DNA of 64,000 nucleotides, from assembly GCA_025403435.1 (NCBI GenBank), contig CM046340.1:28032210-28096209 (forward strand), given 5' to 3'. This document shows positions 49,586-61,738 of this stretch, one piece after another. The stretch comes from Artocarpus heterophyllus. Lineage: Eukaryota; Streptophyta; Magnoliopsida; Rosales; Moraceae. Below the pieces are notes generated by a model. It did no database searches. It was not told the origin of the DNA and was given only the letters and a program-made list of their open reading frames with translations. The translations under genes and the position numbers were made by a program. Each line of letters opens with the position of its first letter. The stretch's first letter is position 1.

Positions 49586-51185
49586 GTTATATGCGTAAAT
49601 TTTGTGATCTTAATCTCTCCTATGCTTGAATTCAATTTTATAGAGAGATGGCACTCTAGATTTCTATATAATATATATGTTGTCCTGGATTATGTGGTGA
49701 ATGTTTATTTATTAATTATGGTTGATTAAATCATTGTTTAATTATTTATTAATTAATTAATACCGGTTATGGTTCCTTAAAGGTTAGAATGTGTATCTAG
49801 GTTTTTCATGTAATTAAATGGAGGACTATCATCTCAGTCTAGGAATTGTTATTTAATTTTTAATTTGTAAGAATTTTGTAATTAAATAATTATTCGGAGA
49901 AGACGGAACGAGAAGTCGGATCTTGAAGATTGATGATGGCGCCTCCAGGTATTTCCTGAGTCTCTAATTTTATGTTTTTGAATTGTTGAAAATAAAATTG
50001 ATGAATTGCATTAAAATTGTATTTTTTGGAAAGAGGGTTTTCTGCTCGGTCGGCATGCCGAACCTCACAGTTCGGCAGGCCGAAGGTCACAGATCGGTAG
50101 GTCGGACGTGTGGTCCGGCAGGTCGACAGTAGGGCAGAAATTTAGGTGCTCTACCGGCAGGCCAAACTTTCAGTTCGGCAGGCCAAACCTTCATGATCGG
50201 TAGGCAGATAACCCAGATCGGCCTGCCGACCGAGAGTTGCCAAGTGTCCAAAAAAGGTGCAATTTTTTCGATGCACTTTTAATTTTATTTTTGGTACGAT
50301 TCTGAGAAACATTAAATTTGGATATGACCGAAAGTATGAAGTATTCGATTCATACGGGATTGAAGACTTGAAGATGGATATTACATGAAGAGGGATACAG
50401 TTTCAAGATTCAAGGATGAAGAATCGATAAATATCTCGATTATTCTCTTGTAATCTTAGTTTTCTATTCTCTAGGGTGGAACCATAATATTACGGTTATT
50501 ATTATTTTGCTTGTAGCTTTGCTTGTCTGCATTATAATATGATTTACCATGTATATTGATAACATGTCATATAGAATAGGGAGTGTCGTTCATATTAAAA
50601 TTGTTCATGCATAATTTTAAAATAAAACCTTGACTTCAAAAGATTGAGTGGGAAAAGGTTTTCGAAGAGAGGACCTAAGGCCTCCATCGTTGGTCCATAG
50701 GAAGAACATGGTGGTCCCGACCCGTAGGAAGGGATTTCTATCATGTACTATATTGGATCTCTGAAAGGATAAGGTATTTTAGTCTGATTTATGGTTGCAC
50801 ACCCCTAGGTGGTGATTATAAATCATGGATAAAATATTGAAACGATGGTTACACACTCACGTTAATTTTATTATTAACCTCCCCTAGGAGCTCTATTAAT
50901 AAAATTAATGGCCAAAGAAACGATTATTAGTATATGCTGGATCATACGGGTCCTAGATGGCATATATTAATCAGGAGGGGATCCGTGTTCCTAATTGAAT
51001 TTGACATGACTCCCCTAGGAGCTTGTTGAATTCTGAGTTGGGAATTATCGTTGTAAGGTTGTGATATTTTCAAGGTTTTGACACGTAAACACATTTGTAT
51101 GATTTTACATGATTGTGTTATCTTACTAAACTATTATTATATGTTTGCTTATATTTGGTATATGATTCTTTATTGTAGATTGAAA
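49586..51185 (+). other. Leader of element C, main part
   Basis: It begins with TSD copy GTTAT (49586-49590) and then the leader as in B. A GC-rich dyad cluster (TCGGCAGGCCGA-like) lies at 50046-50235. No gene is seen. Confidence 0.85.
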
Positions 51186-52012
51186 AAGTCTAAAAATGCT
51201 TTATCATCGATACTTGACAAAAACTAATTAATCGGTGAGAATTATAACGATTGGAAATGGAACCTGGACATCGTCCTATCCTTTGAGAAACTGAAATATG
51301 TACTGACAACTCCTTGTCCTCCCGAGCCTACGGGAGACTCAAGTAATGAGCAATTCCAAGCGTACGACCGCTAGAAAGATGCTAATGATCAGGCCCGTTG
51401 CTATGTTATGGCTAGCATGAACAATGTCCTACAGGCTTAACATCAGGATTATGAGACTACGAAGCAGATCTTGGATAATCTTGAGGACATGTTTGGAGGC
51501 CAGGCCATAACAAAGCGGCAAGGGGCGCTTCGTAAACTCTTAAACTGTAGACAGAGACCGGGGACATCTGTAAAGGAGCACATGATGTTGGTCATGGGTT
51601 ACCTCACTTGAGGCTCAAACCAATGGAGCCGACATCGATGCTGAAACTTAGATGACTATGGTCTTTGAGACTCTGTCTAAGTAATAGATGGGATATGACC
51701 TTGACATAACTGATGAAACAGTTACAGGAGTTTGAACTGCTGATCAGGGAGTCTCCTGCTGGTGGTGAGGCCAACATGGTAGCTGCTTCTGGTTCCAATC
51801 CTAACTCTGGGAATGGAAAGAAGCAACGGGCCAAGAACGGGAAGTCTTCTATTCCTGCTGCTACCAAGAGCAAGAAGAAGAAGAAGAAGAACCCAAAGAA
51901 GCTTAAGTGCTTCTTCTATGGTAAGGTCGGGCATATAAAGAAGCATTGCAAGGACTTCCTTTCCAAAGGTGGTAGGTGTGATCTTCTATATCTAGAAACT
52001 TGTTTGGTTGAG
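51186..52012 (+). pseudogene. gag: gag of copia element C (broken)
   Basis: The start codon is lost: where D has ATGTCTAAAAATGC, C has AAGTCT near 51188. The capsid block (NWK/EWNLDIV equivalent) has stops. A deletion of about 39 bp near 51680 removes a stretch present in D. The C-terminal part is open from 51713, with a lysine run and the knuckle CFFYGKVGHIKKHC, again with Tyr in place of the second Cys. Confidence 0.88.
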
Positions 52013-53569
52013 GAATCTAGTGACATCTGGGTCATAGATTCGGGTGTAACTAATCATGTTTGTGTTTCTCTGCAGGGATTCAAAGAAACGAGAAGTCTAC
52101 TACGTGAAGACTTAATGCTTTGGATGGGCGATGGATCCTTGGTCTCAGTGGAAGCAGTGGGAGATGTCCATCTTTACTTTGATAATTATAGGAATTTAAT
52201 TTTACGAGATTGTTTTTATGTTCCTAAATTTAAAAGGAATTTAATTTCTGTATCTTCTTTATTTAAAGACTCCTACATGGTATCTTTTAATGAAAAAGTG
52301 GTGATTCGTAAAAACAAATCTTTTATCTGTTCTGGATTGATGCAAAATAATCTATATTTTATCAAACCTAAGATGGACTTATTGCTTAATGCTGAGATAA
52401 ATGATAATAACTCAAAAAGACTTAAAACTTCTCACTCTAATAAGACTTATCTTTGGCATTTGCGCCTTGGCCATATTAACCTGAATAGGATTCAAAGGTT
52501 GGTAAGAGGTGGACCTTTAATTAACTTAAAGGTGGAATCTATACCTCAATGTGAATCTTGTTTGGAGGGTAAAATGACCAAAAGACCATACGGGTCTAAA
52601 GGAAATAGGGCCGAAGGGGTTTGAGAACTTGTTCATAGTGATGTTTGCGGGCCGATGAACATCTAGGCACGAGGAGGGTTTGAGTATTTCGTCACTTTTA
52701 TTGACGATTACTCAAGATATGGGTATGTGTACCTGATGCACCACAAAAGCAAAACTTATGATAAGTTTAGGGAGTTTCAGGCTGAAGTGGAAAAGCAATT
52801 GGGTAGACCCATAAAGGCACTGCGATCTGATCAAGGTGAGGAATACCTTTCTGATGAGTTCTTGGGATACTTGTTAGAGAATGGGATTTTATCCCATTTG
52901 ACTGCGCCGGGCACTCCGCAGCAGAATGGGGTAGCGGAGAGAAGGAATAGGACTTTGTTGGACATGATTAGGTCCATGATGAGTTCTTCATCATTACCTT
53001 TATCCTTTAGGGGATATGCACTACAAATCGCATGTTATCTTTTGAACAATGTGCCTTCAAAATCGGTCCCTAAAACTCCTCACGAGTTATGGACAAGACG
53101 GAAGACATCCTTAAACCATATTCGCATATGGGGATGTCCAGCTCATGTCCTGTTTAAGGATCCGAATAAGTTGGAAGCACGTTCGAAAGTTTGCATGTTT
53201 GTAGGATATCCAAAAGGGACTAAAGGGGGTTATTTTTATAACCCAAAGGAAAATAAAGTCGTGGTTTCAACTAATGCAACTTTCCTTAAGGAGAGTTACA
53301 TGGACGACTTTAAACCTCGAAGCAAAGTGGTGCCTGAAGAGTTAAGGGGTGATCCGTTCACTCCAGAGGTTCCGAACGAAACCATTCTGATCGGCGTAGA
53401 AAAACCAAAAAAACATGAACAACAACCTCAGGGGCTTCGGTGTAGTGGCAGGATCGGGCGTCAACCTGAGAGGTATATGTTCAATGGGGAGGTCTTCTTG
53501 GCTGAACTGAATGAACACGATAGGGATTCTTATACTTACGCAGAAGCCATGGAGGATGTTGATTCATGA
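52013..53569 (+). pseudogene. pol: protease and integrase of copia element C (broken)
   Basis: Protease VIDSGVTNHVC, then integrase [41 protein letters not shown] and [11 protein letters not shown]. The frame never shifts, but stops lie at 52622 (TGA), about 52664 (CAG to TAG) and 53567 (TGA). The second integrase region reads RSDQGEEY where D has RSDRGGEF. The conserved linker with [13 protein letters not shown] ends the region. Confidence 0.9.
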
Positions 53570-54679
53570 CTCTGGACAAAGGCTATGAACATAGAGATGA
53601 AGTCTATGGAGACTAATCGGGTCTGGGAGCTTGTGGATCTTCCCGAAGGGGTAAAACCCATAGGGTGTAAGTGGATCTACAAGAGGAAAAGAGGAGTGGA
53701 TGGAAAGGTCGAAACCTTTAAGGCTAGACTGGTAGCTAAGGGTTATACGTAAAAGGAAGGAATCAATTATGAGGAAACCTTTTCGCCTGTAGCCATGCTT
53801 AAGTCCATCCGGATTCTCTTATCCATAGCTGCTGATCTCGACTATGAGATTTGGCAGATGAATATCAAGACGGCTTTTTTGAATGGCTATCTTGATGAGT
53901 CCATTTATATGGAACAACCAGACGGGTTCAAGGTCACGGGTCAAGAGGGTAAGGTTTGTAGGCTGCTGAAGTCAATTTATGGACTTAAGCAGGCTTCCCG
54001 TTCTTGGAACATAAGATTTGATCAAGTGATCAAAACTTATGGGTTCTCACAAAATGTGGATGAACCATGTGTTTACAAACACATTAAGGATGGGAAGGTG
54101 GTTTTTCTACTGCCCTATATGGATGACATTCTGCTAATTGGCAATGACGTTGGGGCGTTGTCATCGGTCAAATTATGGTTGACCAAGCAGTTTGACATGA
54201 AGGACTTAGGTGAGGTTAATTTTGTCCTAGGTATCCAAATCCTTCAGGATAGGAAGAACAAAATGATTGCTATGTCTCAGGCCGGCTATATAGACAAAAT
54301 TCTCAGGAGGTTTGCAATGCAGGATTCCAAGAAAGGTGGGCAACCATCTAGGTCTAGAATTACTCTTTCTAAGAAAGACTCTCCAAAGTCTTATGAAGAA
54401 AGAGAATACATGAAGAAGGTGCCTTATGCTTCGGCAGTGGGTAGTCTCTTGTATGCCATGCTTTGCACACGACCGGATATTAGCTATGCGATCGGGATTG
54501 TAAGTCGATTTCAGGCGGATCCAGGACCGAACCATTGGGTTGCGGTAAAGCATATTTTCAAGTACCTGAGAAGGACTCGAGGGTATATGCTTGTGTATTC
54601 GGGTGAGGATTTAACTCTTCTAGGATACACTGATTCAGATTTTCAATCCTGTCTGGATTCTAGGAAATCGACTTCGGGG
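53570..54679 (+). pseudogene. pol: RT and truncated RNase H of copia element C
   Basis: RT reads [14 protein letters not shown], a stop near 53748 (CAA to TAA), then MNIKTAFLNGYLDESIYMEQ, YGLKQASRSWNIRFDQV and LPYMDDILLIGND; YMDD keeps both Asp residues. RNase H starts with YTDSDFQSCLDSRKSTSGF and is cut at about 54680, where it runs directly into LTR sequence. The rest of RNase H, the polypurine tract and the LTR start are gone. Confidence 0.9.
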
Positions 54680-56645
54680 TTTATTTATTTATATATACCA
54701 AATCTTGTCCACTTTACGTTCATATTTGTTGAATGTATGATAAGCAAACAGTAGTCTGAGACTGTCAGTCTAAACCTTAAGAATTGGGCATATGATGGAC
54801 TAATTATGCGGAAGACACGATTCTTAAGGTGACGGTCTAAAACATATGATCCGCAATCGAGGGAATAAAGTTGGGCGCTTTATTCATGTAAAGATTGTTA
54901 TGTTGTCTATATCCCTTTTGGGAGATGGTTTGTCTTGACCATCGGAGTTGGACTCCGTGAATAGAAACATTAGCACATTGTCATAGGTGACGATGTGTTG
55001 GATCGGGACATAAAGTGAATTGATTTGGATTAATAATTCTGTCTTGGCAAATCGATTCACTTTAGACAGTCATTTGTATTGTATCTTAATCCTGAGATGA
55101 ATAATGGGCCCGTTGTCTCGACTTGTGTCTTTTGATGTGCCAAAGAGTGACACCCACATCTCAATAGTGGTATGCATGCCGGTACGTTGGAAGCATGACT
55201 CTTGATAGCGTAGACTTGTTATTCATAGATATGGAATCCATAGCTCCTCTTTAGGAGTAATGATATCCTCTTATATGCATTATCCTATAATTGGAAAACT
55301 GGAGCGCTCAACCGTTTGGATACATAGGTGTAACCGAATGGTATACTATCTTTGGATGGCAAGTTTTCTAATGGTGAGACAATGGAACGTAAGATAAAAA
55401 TAATCGGGAAGGTAAGACAGAACTTGTCCTTAAGCCGATTATGGATGATCATATGGGGATAGATACACTATGATATGTCATGGAGACTTAGCTACACGAG
55501 CTTCGTAATTCTATAAAGTTTGAGAGTACAGCTCCAAGCTTTTAGTAGAGTAGTGTTGGAGTTAATAATTGTGAAATGTATATCTGGGATATTCGGTTTC
55601 ATAATTATCATGAGCTTGAACTTTATAGGTCCATTTTGGTCCCCTTTGATAGCTCACAAAGTCCTGTAACGATATGGCGTGCTTTTTCAATAATTGGTGA
55701 CTTATGTCGGATTTATGATATTAGTTTAAAATTTGTAAGAATCAAATAATTCATGTCTGTTTATCGATTGAATTAATTTTGTAAGAAATTAGTTTAAGAT
55801 AAACTTGTTGAATTATTGCGATCAGATAATTCATGTCTGTTTATCAGTCGTTTTAATTTTGGACAAATTAGAACAAGATAAACTTGTGGAATTATTGTGA
55901 ATTGATTTATTTTCTTAGAGATTATCTTGATAAAGTTTGTTTTGATCAGATATCTTCTCTATTGGGTTATTTGAATCAAAATTGAGACTTTATCCTTTAG
56001 AATCTCGGGTGGAAAAATAAAAGATTCGCGGAGATTTTTTCTCAAGAGTTTGGCCTGTCGAATGACGTGGTCGACCTATCGAACTAGCCTATTTGGCCTA
56101 CCGATCACAATGTTCGGCCTGTCGATCAGCGAGAGATAAGATTACGCGTTTTCACGCAGATCTTATCAGATATTGATCCGAACTTGATTTTGTTTCGAGT
56201 TTTTGAGACCTAATCTGATACGGATTGACTCCAGGACCAATAGCTATATAAAGGGAGTGAGTCTCATGATTGACTTAGATCAATTTGAGAGATTAAGAGT
56301 GATACTCTTCTAGTGAGCATCTGAAAAACTCCCTGAGAGCTTTTGTTCACAAATCACGAACACTAGCTTTGGGTTCTCTCTATTGGTTGGAAGGAGAGTC
56401 ACCGATGGAAGAGCTGTACGTGTGAACCCACACTCACTCCGGTTGTGGATAGAGAATAGCAAAGAAGACCAGTTGGTTGAGGCTCTTCTGGAACGTTACT
56501 TCTCTACACAGGTTGCGGAGATTCTTCGTCACACTGAGGTTAGTAAGATCTGTCTAATTTATACATATAACATGTCAAACTTGTGTTTTGGAAATTACTC
56601 TGATGGAAAATTTTTAAAATTTCATTGCGCACTTTGTTTCCAACA
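54680..56645 (+). repeat. 3' LTR of copia element C, 5'-truncated
   Basis: It begins inside the LTR at TTTATTTATATATACC, about 90 bp from the usual start, and ends GTTTCCAACA at 56645. About 500 bp spanning RNase H to LTR start was deleted; the junction shares a short TTTAT-like match. Dyads lie at 56050-56132, with TATATAAA near 56247. Confidence 0.9.
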
Positions 56646-56867
56646 AGCCCACACTCACTCCGATCGTGAATAGAGAATAGCAAAAAAGACCAGTTGATCC
56701 AAACTCTTCTGAAATGTTACTTCTCTTCACGTTTTGCGAGGGTTCTTCGGTATACAAAGTTTAGTAAGATCTGGTTAATTTATGTATATAGTATGTCAAA
56801 CTTGTGTTTTGAAAAATATTCTGATGTAAAATTTTTAAAATTCCCGTTGTGCACTCTTTTTCCAATA
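56646..56867 (+). repeat. Copia solo LTR H, right part
   Basis: It begins with the repeated TSD AGCCC, continues CACACTCACTCC exactly where 37823 left off, and ends TTTTTCCAATA. Joined, H is about 2.0 kb, the normal LTR length of the family. Confidence 0.88.
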
Positions 56868-56872
56868 GAAGC

Positions 56873-58478
56873 ATCCTCTACAATGCTCCTCGAGCAACCA
56901 TGAATGGCTAGGAATGCTTCCTAAAGATCATACATTGCTCAAAACGTCATTTTAGACCCCGTTACTATAGTTTAAATTACCTCAATCTACGTGCAGTCAG
57001 TACTTGATGATTTTCACTAGAGTAGAATTAGCTCGAATGGAGGTCACCATTACTTTCAGAGCGTTGAAACAAGTCAGGAGGCAGTCTTGGATCGTCGATC
57101 GGAGGTTCAGATCACAAAATCTCAAAGTCGACGTTGACCGGCTTTGACCGGCCTCCATTGGCAACTGTGCTCGGGCCTACCCCCTTAATTTGACCCTTCT
57201 TAGTCCAATGGCGGTGTCAATTTCACCTAATTTTGCCTCTAACATAGCAGGTCAGAGCTCAACATTGAGGGAAAAAATGGAGACTCCTAGTCTTGATTTT
57301 TTGACGGTGGAAACCCGAAATTGACTGAGGGCTTTTGCTACCCATCCTCCTATGAGCATTTTCCCTCATCCAATTTGAAGCAACGTGGCTGGGAAGGGCA
57401 AGGAAGGAGGCTCCTGTGGCGGTTGACGGTGGTGAACCTCAAACTCCGTCGATCGTTGATGAGATGTTGCAATTGAGATGGGGGAAAGCATCCTCTACAT
57501 CCTCTGAGGGTGACGGAGCCATCAGTTTGGCTCGATTCCATCAAAAATACCAAATTCGATCACCCACGCAGCTACCATCGACGGGCGAGGTGGATCTTCG
57601 CCTGAGTGTGGTGGTATGGTGCAATTAGGTGAGGCATCTAGCTCACCTTAGCCCTCTGAGTCCATTGGGAGGGGCAGTGTCGGCCACCTCCTTCGATAAG
57701 GCGGAGTTCCACTGTGGTGTGGTGGCGCACGGTGGCAGTCGATGGGCGGTGCAATTCAACGGTTGTTGAACTGCCACCAAGAGTGTGTTTTGTTCCTCTC
57801 GTCGTGGTGGTCGTGTAGGAACAAGAATCATGTCCATCGGACGTCGAACGGCGAAGATATCTCGCTAGAAAGTTTGGGTTTCTCCGCCACTTTGGGCGGC
57901 ACGTGCGACTTCCTCCGGCGGCTTTTTGGGCGGCACGGCACCTCGTTGGACTCAGCTTGTCGAGAGCTTTTTATTGGTGCAGGAGGTGTCAAAAACAGAC
58001 GTCGAAATCTTGACCGAGATTTGAGGAGAGAGTGAGAAAATCCAGAGAGAGAAAGAGCTGATTTTGACCCTTTTTTCTGCATTTAACATATTTAAAGACA
58101 CTTTAATTAGTCTTTAAAATCTACACTGTGTCGTGGTTAGGTTGATCAAATTTGATTCGTAACCATAACTGTACACTTAGTTGTACTCTTATTGAACTGA
58201 TATCATACAGGAATTGAATTTTCACATAATCATGGTAAGTTGGGAAATTTCACTTTTATCACATAATCTCAATTTAAATCTTTTAAATTGAGATTCTTAT
58301 AATTGCCATCACTATAGCTCATGCATGAAATTAATGAATCGTAAACTTTTAGTTTAACACATTAAAAATAACTATTTTAATGTACTATCATAACATTTCA
58401 AGTACTTAACCAAGTAATTTTAGAAAAATCCTTAACTAATCACATTTATTAATTTTTAGATTTTTTCTAGTCGTTACA
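56873..58478. repeat. Long solo LTR G, right part
   Basis: This resumes G after copia solo LTR H. It contains a relatively GC-rich block (about 57050-58060) with short open frames on both strands but no motif, followed by a purine-rich GAGAGAG stretch and AT-rich sequence to GTCGTTACA at 58478. I consider the open frames chance products of the GC content. Confidence 0.65.
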
Positions 58479-60517
58479 ATAAAGACAATCGTATCCACAG
58501 GGAGGTGAAATTTACAAATGGTAAGGTTGAAAAATTTTAACATTTTAAGAGGTAAGTGAGTTTAACAAAATTAAACTTAAAAGAAGGAAGATATATATAT
58601 TTTTTCTTTAGTCATTTCAAATGTTAAGGTTTAAAACATACAATTAAATCAGTGAGAAGTCGAGAAACCTTTATATGTTTATTAATGGTATGGATGTTTA
58701 TTCTAATTTAATTTCTAAAGCATTCAGTTAATTAAATCTTTTCCTGTTAAAATAGGCATAATTATTTTTATAAGATATTTGAAATTGATAATATTGTAAG
58801 AAATAATGAATTAAGGGATATTTGATAAAAATTTTCATGAATGTGCCCTAACTGTAATAAATAGTTTCGATGTCATTACGGAAACTTTATCACAATTATA
58901 AAATAGAAAAGATAAATTTTAATATATTTTAGTAGAATAATATTTGCATTAAATCCAACAGAACCTTATCTTATAAAATATCTAAAAGTGACAATACACA
59001 TACCTCTGGCATACCACTGGCATAACTGTACTAAAAGATATTTTATAAAATTTAGCAGAGATTATTTTTACAAATAATTCTTAAAGCACAATTAGCCTAT
59101 CTCTGACATCAATGCAGCAGAGAATTGTTTATAAAAATAATAATATCAATATTATTGTGCTAAATAATTAATACATCAATAAGGCATACCTAAATCTATA
59201 TAAAAATCATTAGCACAATAATATTAATTTAAAATATAAGAAAATATTATTTTTACTAAAATATAAGTATTATAACAGCATTATAGAATCAAAATCCATA
59301 CCAAATAATAATACATATGAAATCATCTCTAACCTCATCACATTACTCTAGCCTAGCTTACTCAACATTTTCACAAGTTCTATAGAGAAAATATGGAAAT
59401 GAAATATAAGCATAATTCTATTATTACCTGAGTATCATTTGTTCATCAATGCGGAGAAGTCAAGTTTGTATGGGAATAGGCTAAAGAACGAAAACAAAGG
59501 AATTAATATTCACAGTAAAAAATTAAGCAAAATCAACTTTCGAGTATTTGTCCCTTCAATCATTTGGTGTGACTCAGATAGAATACGGACACAAACGGGC
59601 ACATCTTGGCCTTCAAAGCTGTGACGAAGACAAAAGGACGACTGAGATCTCTACTCCAAATTTGCTGATAACTGGCCTAGCGGAATTAGCCTAGGACCGT
59701 GGATCTGGACACCTACTGATGAGATCTGAGGAGGATGTGCTTCATGTGAGGGCGAATGTAGGGAATCAGGCACGATCTGAGGGCTCACCGACAGGTGGGA
59801 CCCAGCGCGTCAGTGGCCTGTTTGCTACTTCCTTGAGGTGCGATTGTGATACACGTGCCTGATTTGGCCAAATGGGATTCTAACATACGGCACCCCGCGT
59901 CGGTAAAAGCTGGTTTTATCGTCTTCCATTTGATTTTGTTGTCCAATTTTGTTTATTTTGACTCTGTTTTGCTTTATTTTTTTTTTCTAGATTTCAAATC
60001 TACAACAAATAATTAAGATAAAATTAATTATTTTACACACTTAATATTTATAGTGATTATAAAATATTTATTTTTTATTAAAACATATAAAACACACTAA
60101 AAATAAAAATAAGGTTTTAAAATTAACGGACCTATACAGTTTCACATAGATATATTATTTAACACTTAGAAATATTTTTAGAAATTTTTAAAAATATATT
60201 ACAACATATCCAAATAGTAAAAACACTCTTTAAAATATATTAATACTAAAAAATAAAAATCATAACACATTATTCTTATAATTTTAATTTGTTTCACAAC
60301 AAACAAATATTTTACGTACAAAAATACTTCTAAAAATTACCGATAATATATTGAGACTTAAAAATACGCTAAAAACATGTATTTAAATACATTTTCACTC
60401 TAAGAGACAAAAATGTTACTTAACATGAAAAGAGATTAATTAGAGGGTTTAACAAGAAACAAAAGTGTAAATAAATAATTTTAACCATATAAGATGCACA
60501 CTATTACAGTTTCATCA
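58479..60517 (-). repeat. 5' LTR of element F, main part
   Basis: After the TSD ATAAA the LTR continues with GACAATCGTATCCACAGGG and ends TACAGTTTCATCA at 60517. The total without inserts is about 2.1 kb, close to J (2.25 kb). No gene is visible. A 61-codon frame at 59439-59624 has no counterpart that I recognise. Confidence 0.8.
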
Positions 60518-60834
60518 AATTGCTTAAGTGATTTTCTTGACCAATGTTGTTATTGTTTCTCTGTGTATTGTTTCTGTAACTACAAGGTCCTTTGTGCTAA
60601 TTTGTGCAGACATGGTATACATTGTTGTTATAACAGGCTGAGCATTGATCTTGATTCAAGAAAGTTTCCTTATATTACTCAAGATGACAAGGCGTCCCGT
60701 CCACATACAGTTTTCCTTGTGTATCTTTGAAACATTAAGGATCTTGTCCAAATTTTTCCACAATTTTTCAATTTTCAAAGTGGAAAGTTTCTTTAATTGG
60801 TTTGGGAAGTGACAAATTCCTATTGGCTCTCAAT
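60518..60834. other. Flank right of element F
   Basis: Sequence outside the nested block; 60518-60522 (AATTG) would be F's TSD copy. AT-rich, no gene recognised; a 78-codon Cys-rich frame (60494-60730) starts inside F's LTR and so is unlikely to be a gene. Confidence 0.5.
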
Positions 60835-61738
60835 TTCTATAAATTCAGACTTTTCTTCAGAGATTGCACTCTCCTCTTTGAATATTTCTGTTTAAATCTA
60901 TCTGCTTTTTGTATTCTCTTGATGATCTCTCGCACACTCTCTAGAAGTTTCTCGTGTTTTTTATGACAGACCTCGACCATCTTGGTCTTTAAATTTATGC
61001 AGGAAAGCAATTCTACAAAGTAGATGGAGGAGTTTACCACTCCTGTTGAATCACCATTGAAGTTGAACGTCATGGCTGCAAGTCCCTCATCACCAATCCT
61101 GTTAGAACATGATCTGACAGACCCTCCTGTGGTGAGTCCTAACAAATACAATGCACGGTTTCTTCATGTTGTAGGGACAGAATGTTCCCGTTCACTCTTT
61201 AGAGAGCATAATTCAATTGGATCCGCCTCTGACGCGACGCCAAAAGCTAAAATGACGAAGCCATAGGTTCAGAGGGAGTAAGTGTCAGAACAGGCTGAAG
61301 TTTGATGATCAGAAAAGAACAACTTCTCAATCAAACTCTCTCGCATCAAGGCTGATGTCAAAGTTATCAAGCAGCACCTGAACGAACATCAAGAAGACTA
61401 TAACTTGCATAAACAAGAACTGGGTGATGTTTTCAGCAAAACATGTGTTTTTGATGTCATGACCAACAAGAAGACCACTCTCTTTATATTCCTCGAGCAG
61501 CTATGAACGCTTCTCCCTCGCCCTTTACTCATTCTATTTATTCAACTATATCCAAGGAAGAGGTCTCTACTAAGTTTGCTGATGTCGAAGAGGAAGAAGA
61601 TACCAGTAATGCTGAGAAGCACAATGAGGTTGTTGCAGACTCCAGCAATGAAAACAAGGATTCTGAAAGCTCTAATGAGACGCCTACACCAAAGCTTCAT
61701 TTGCTGAAGGCACCAAGTGTTCCCTCACATGTGTAGAT
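60835..61738 (+). pseudogene. Unrecognised broken gene with promoter-like upstream
   Basis: An ATTGG motif (about 60822) and CTATAAAT (about 60837) precede a CT-rich stretch. An ATG at 61024 opens 80 codons (MEEFTTPVESPLKLN) to a stop at 61264. After further stops the frame is coding-like (SRIKADVKVIKQHLNEHQ, coiled-coil character). A shifted frame at 61503-61736 (SKEEVSTKFADVEEEEDTS) is acidic and Ser/Thr-rich and ends just before the next LTR. It could be the extra gene of another retrotransposon or a host pseudogene; I recognise no domain. Confidence 0.4.

Noticed and set aside
57350..58082. Overlapping open frames on both strands in a GC-rich block, as a possible host gene
   Set aside because: The block lies within solo LTR G, the frames have no motif, no shared start or splice structure, and exist on both strands, as expected from GC content alone.
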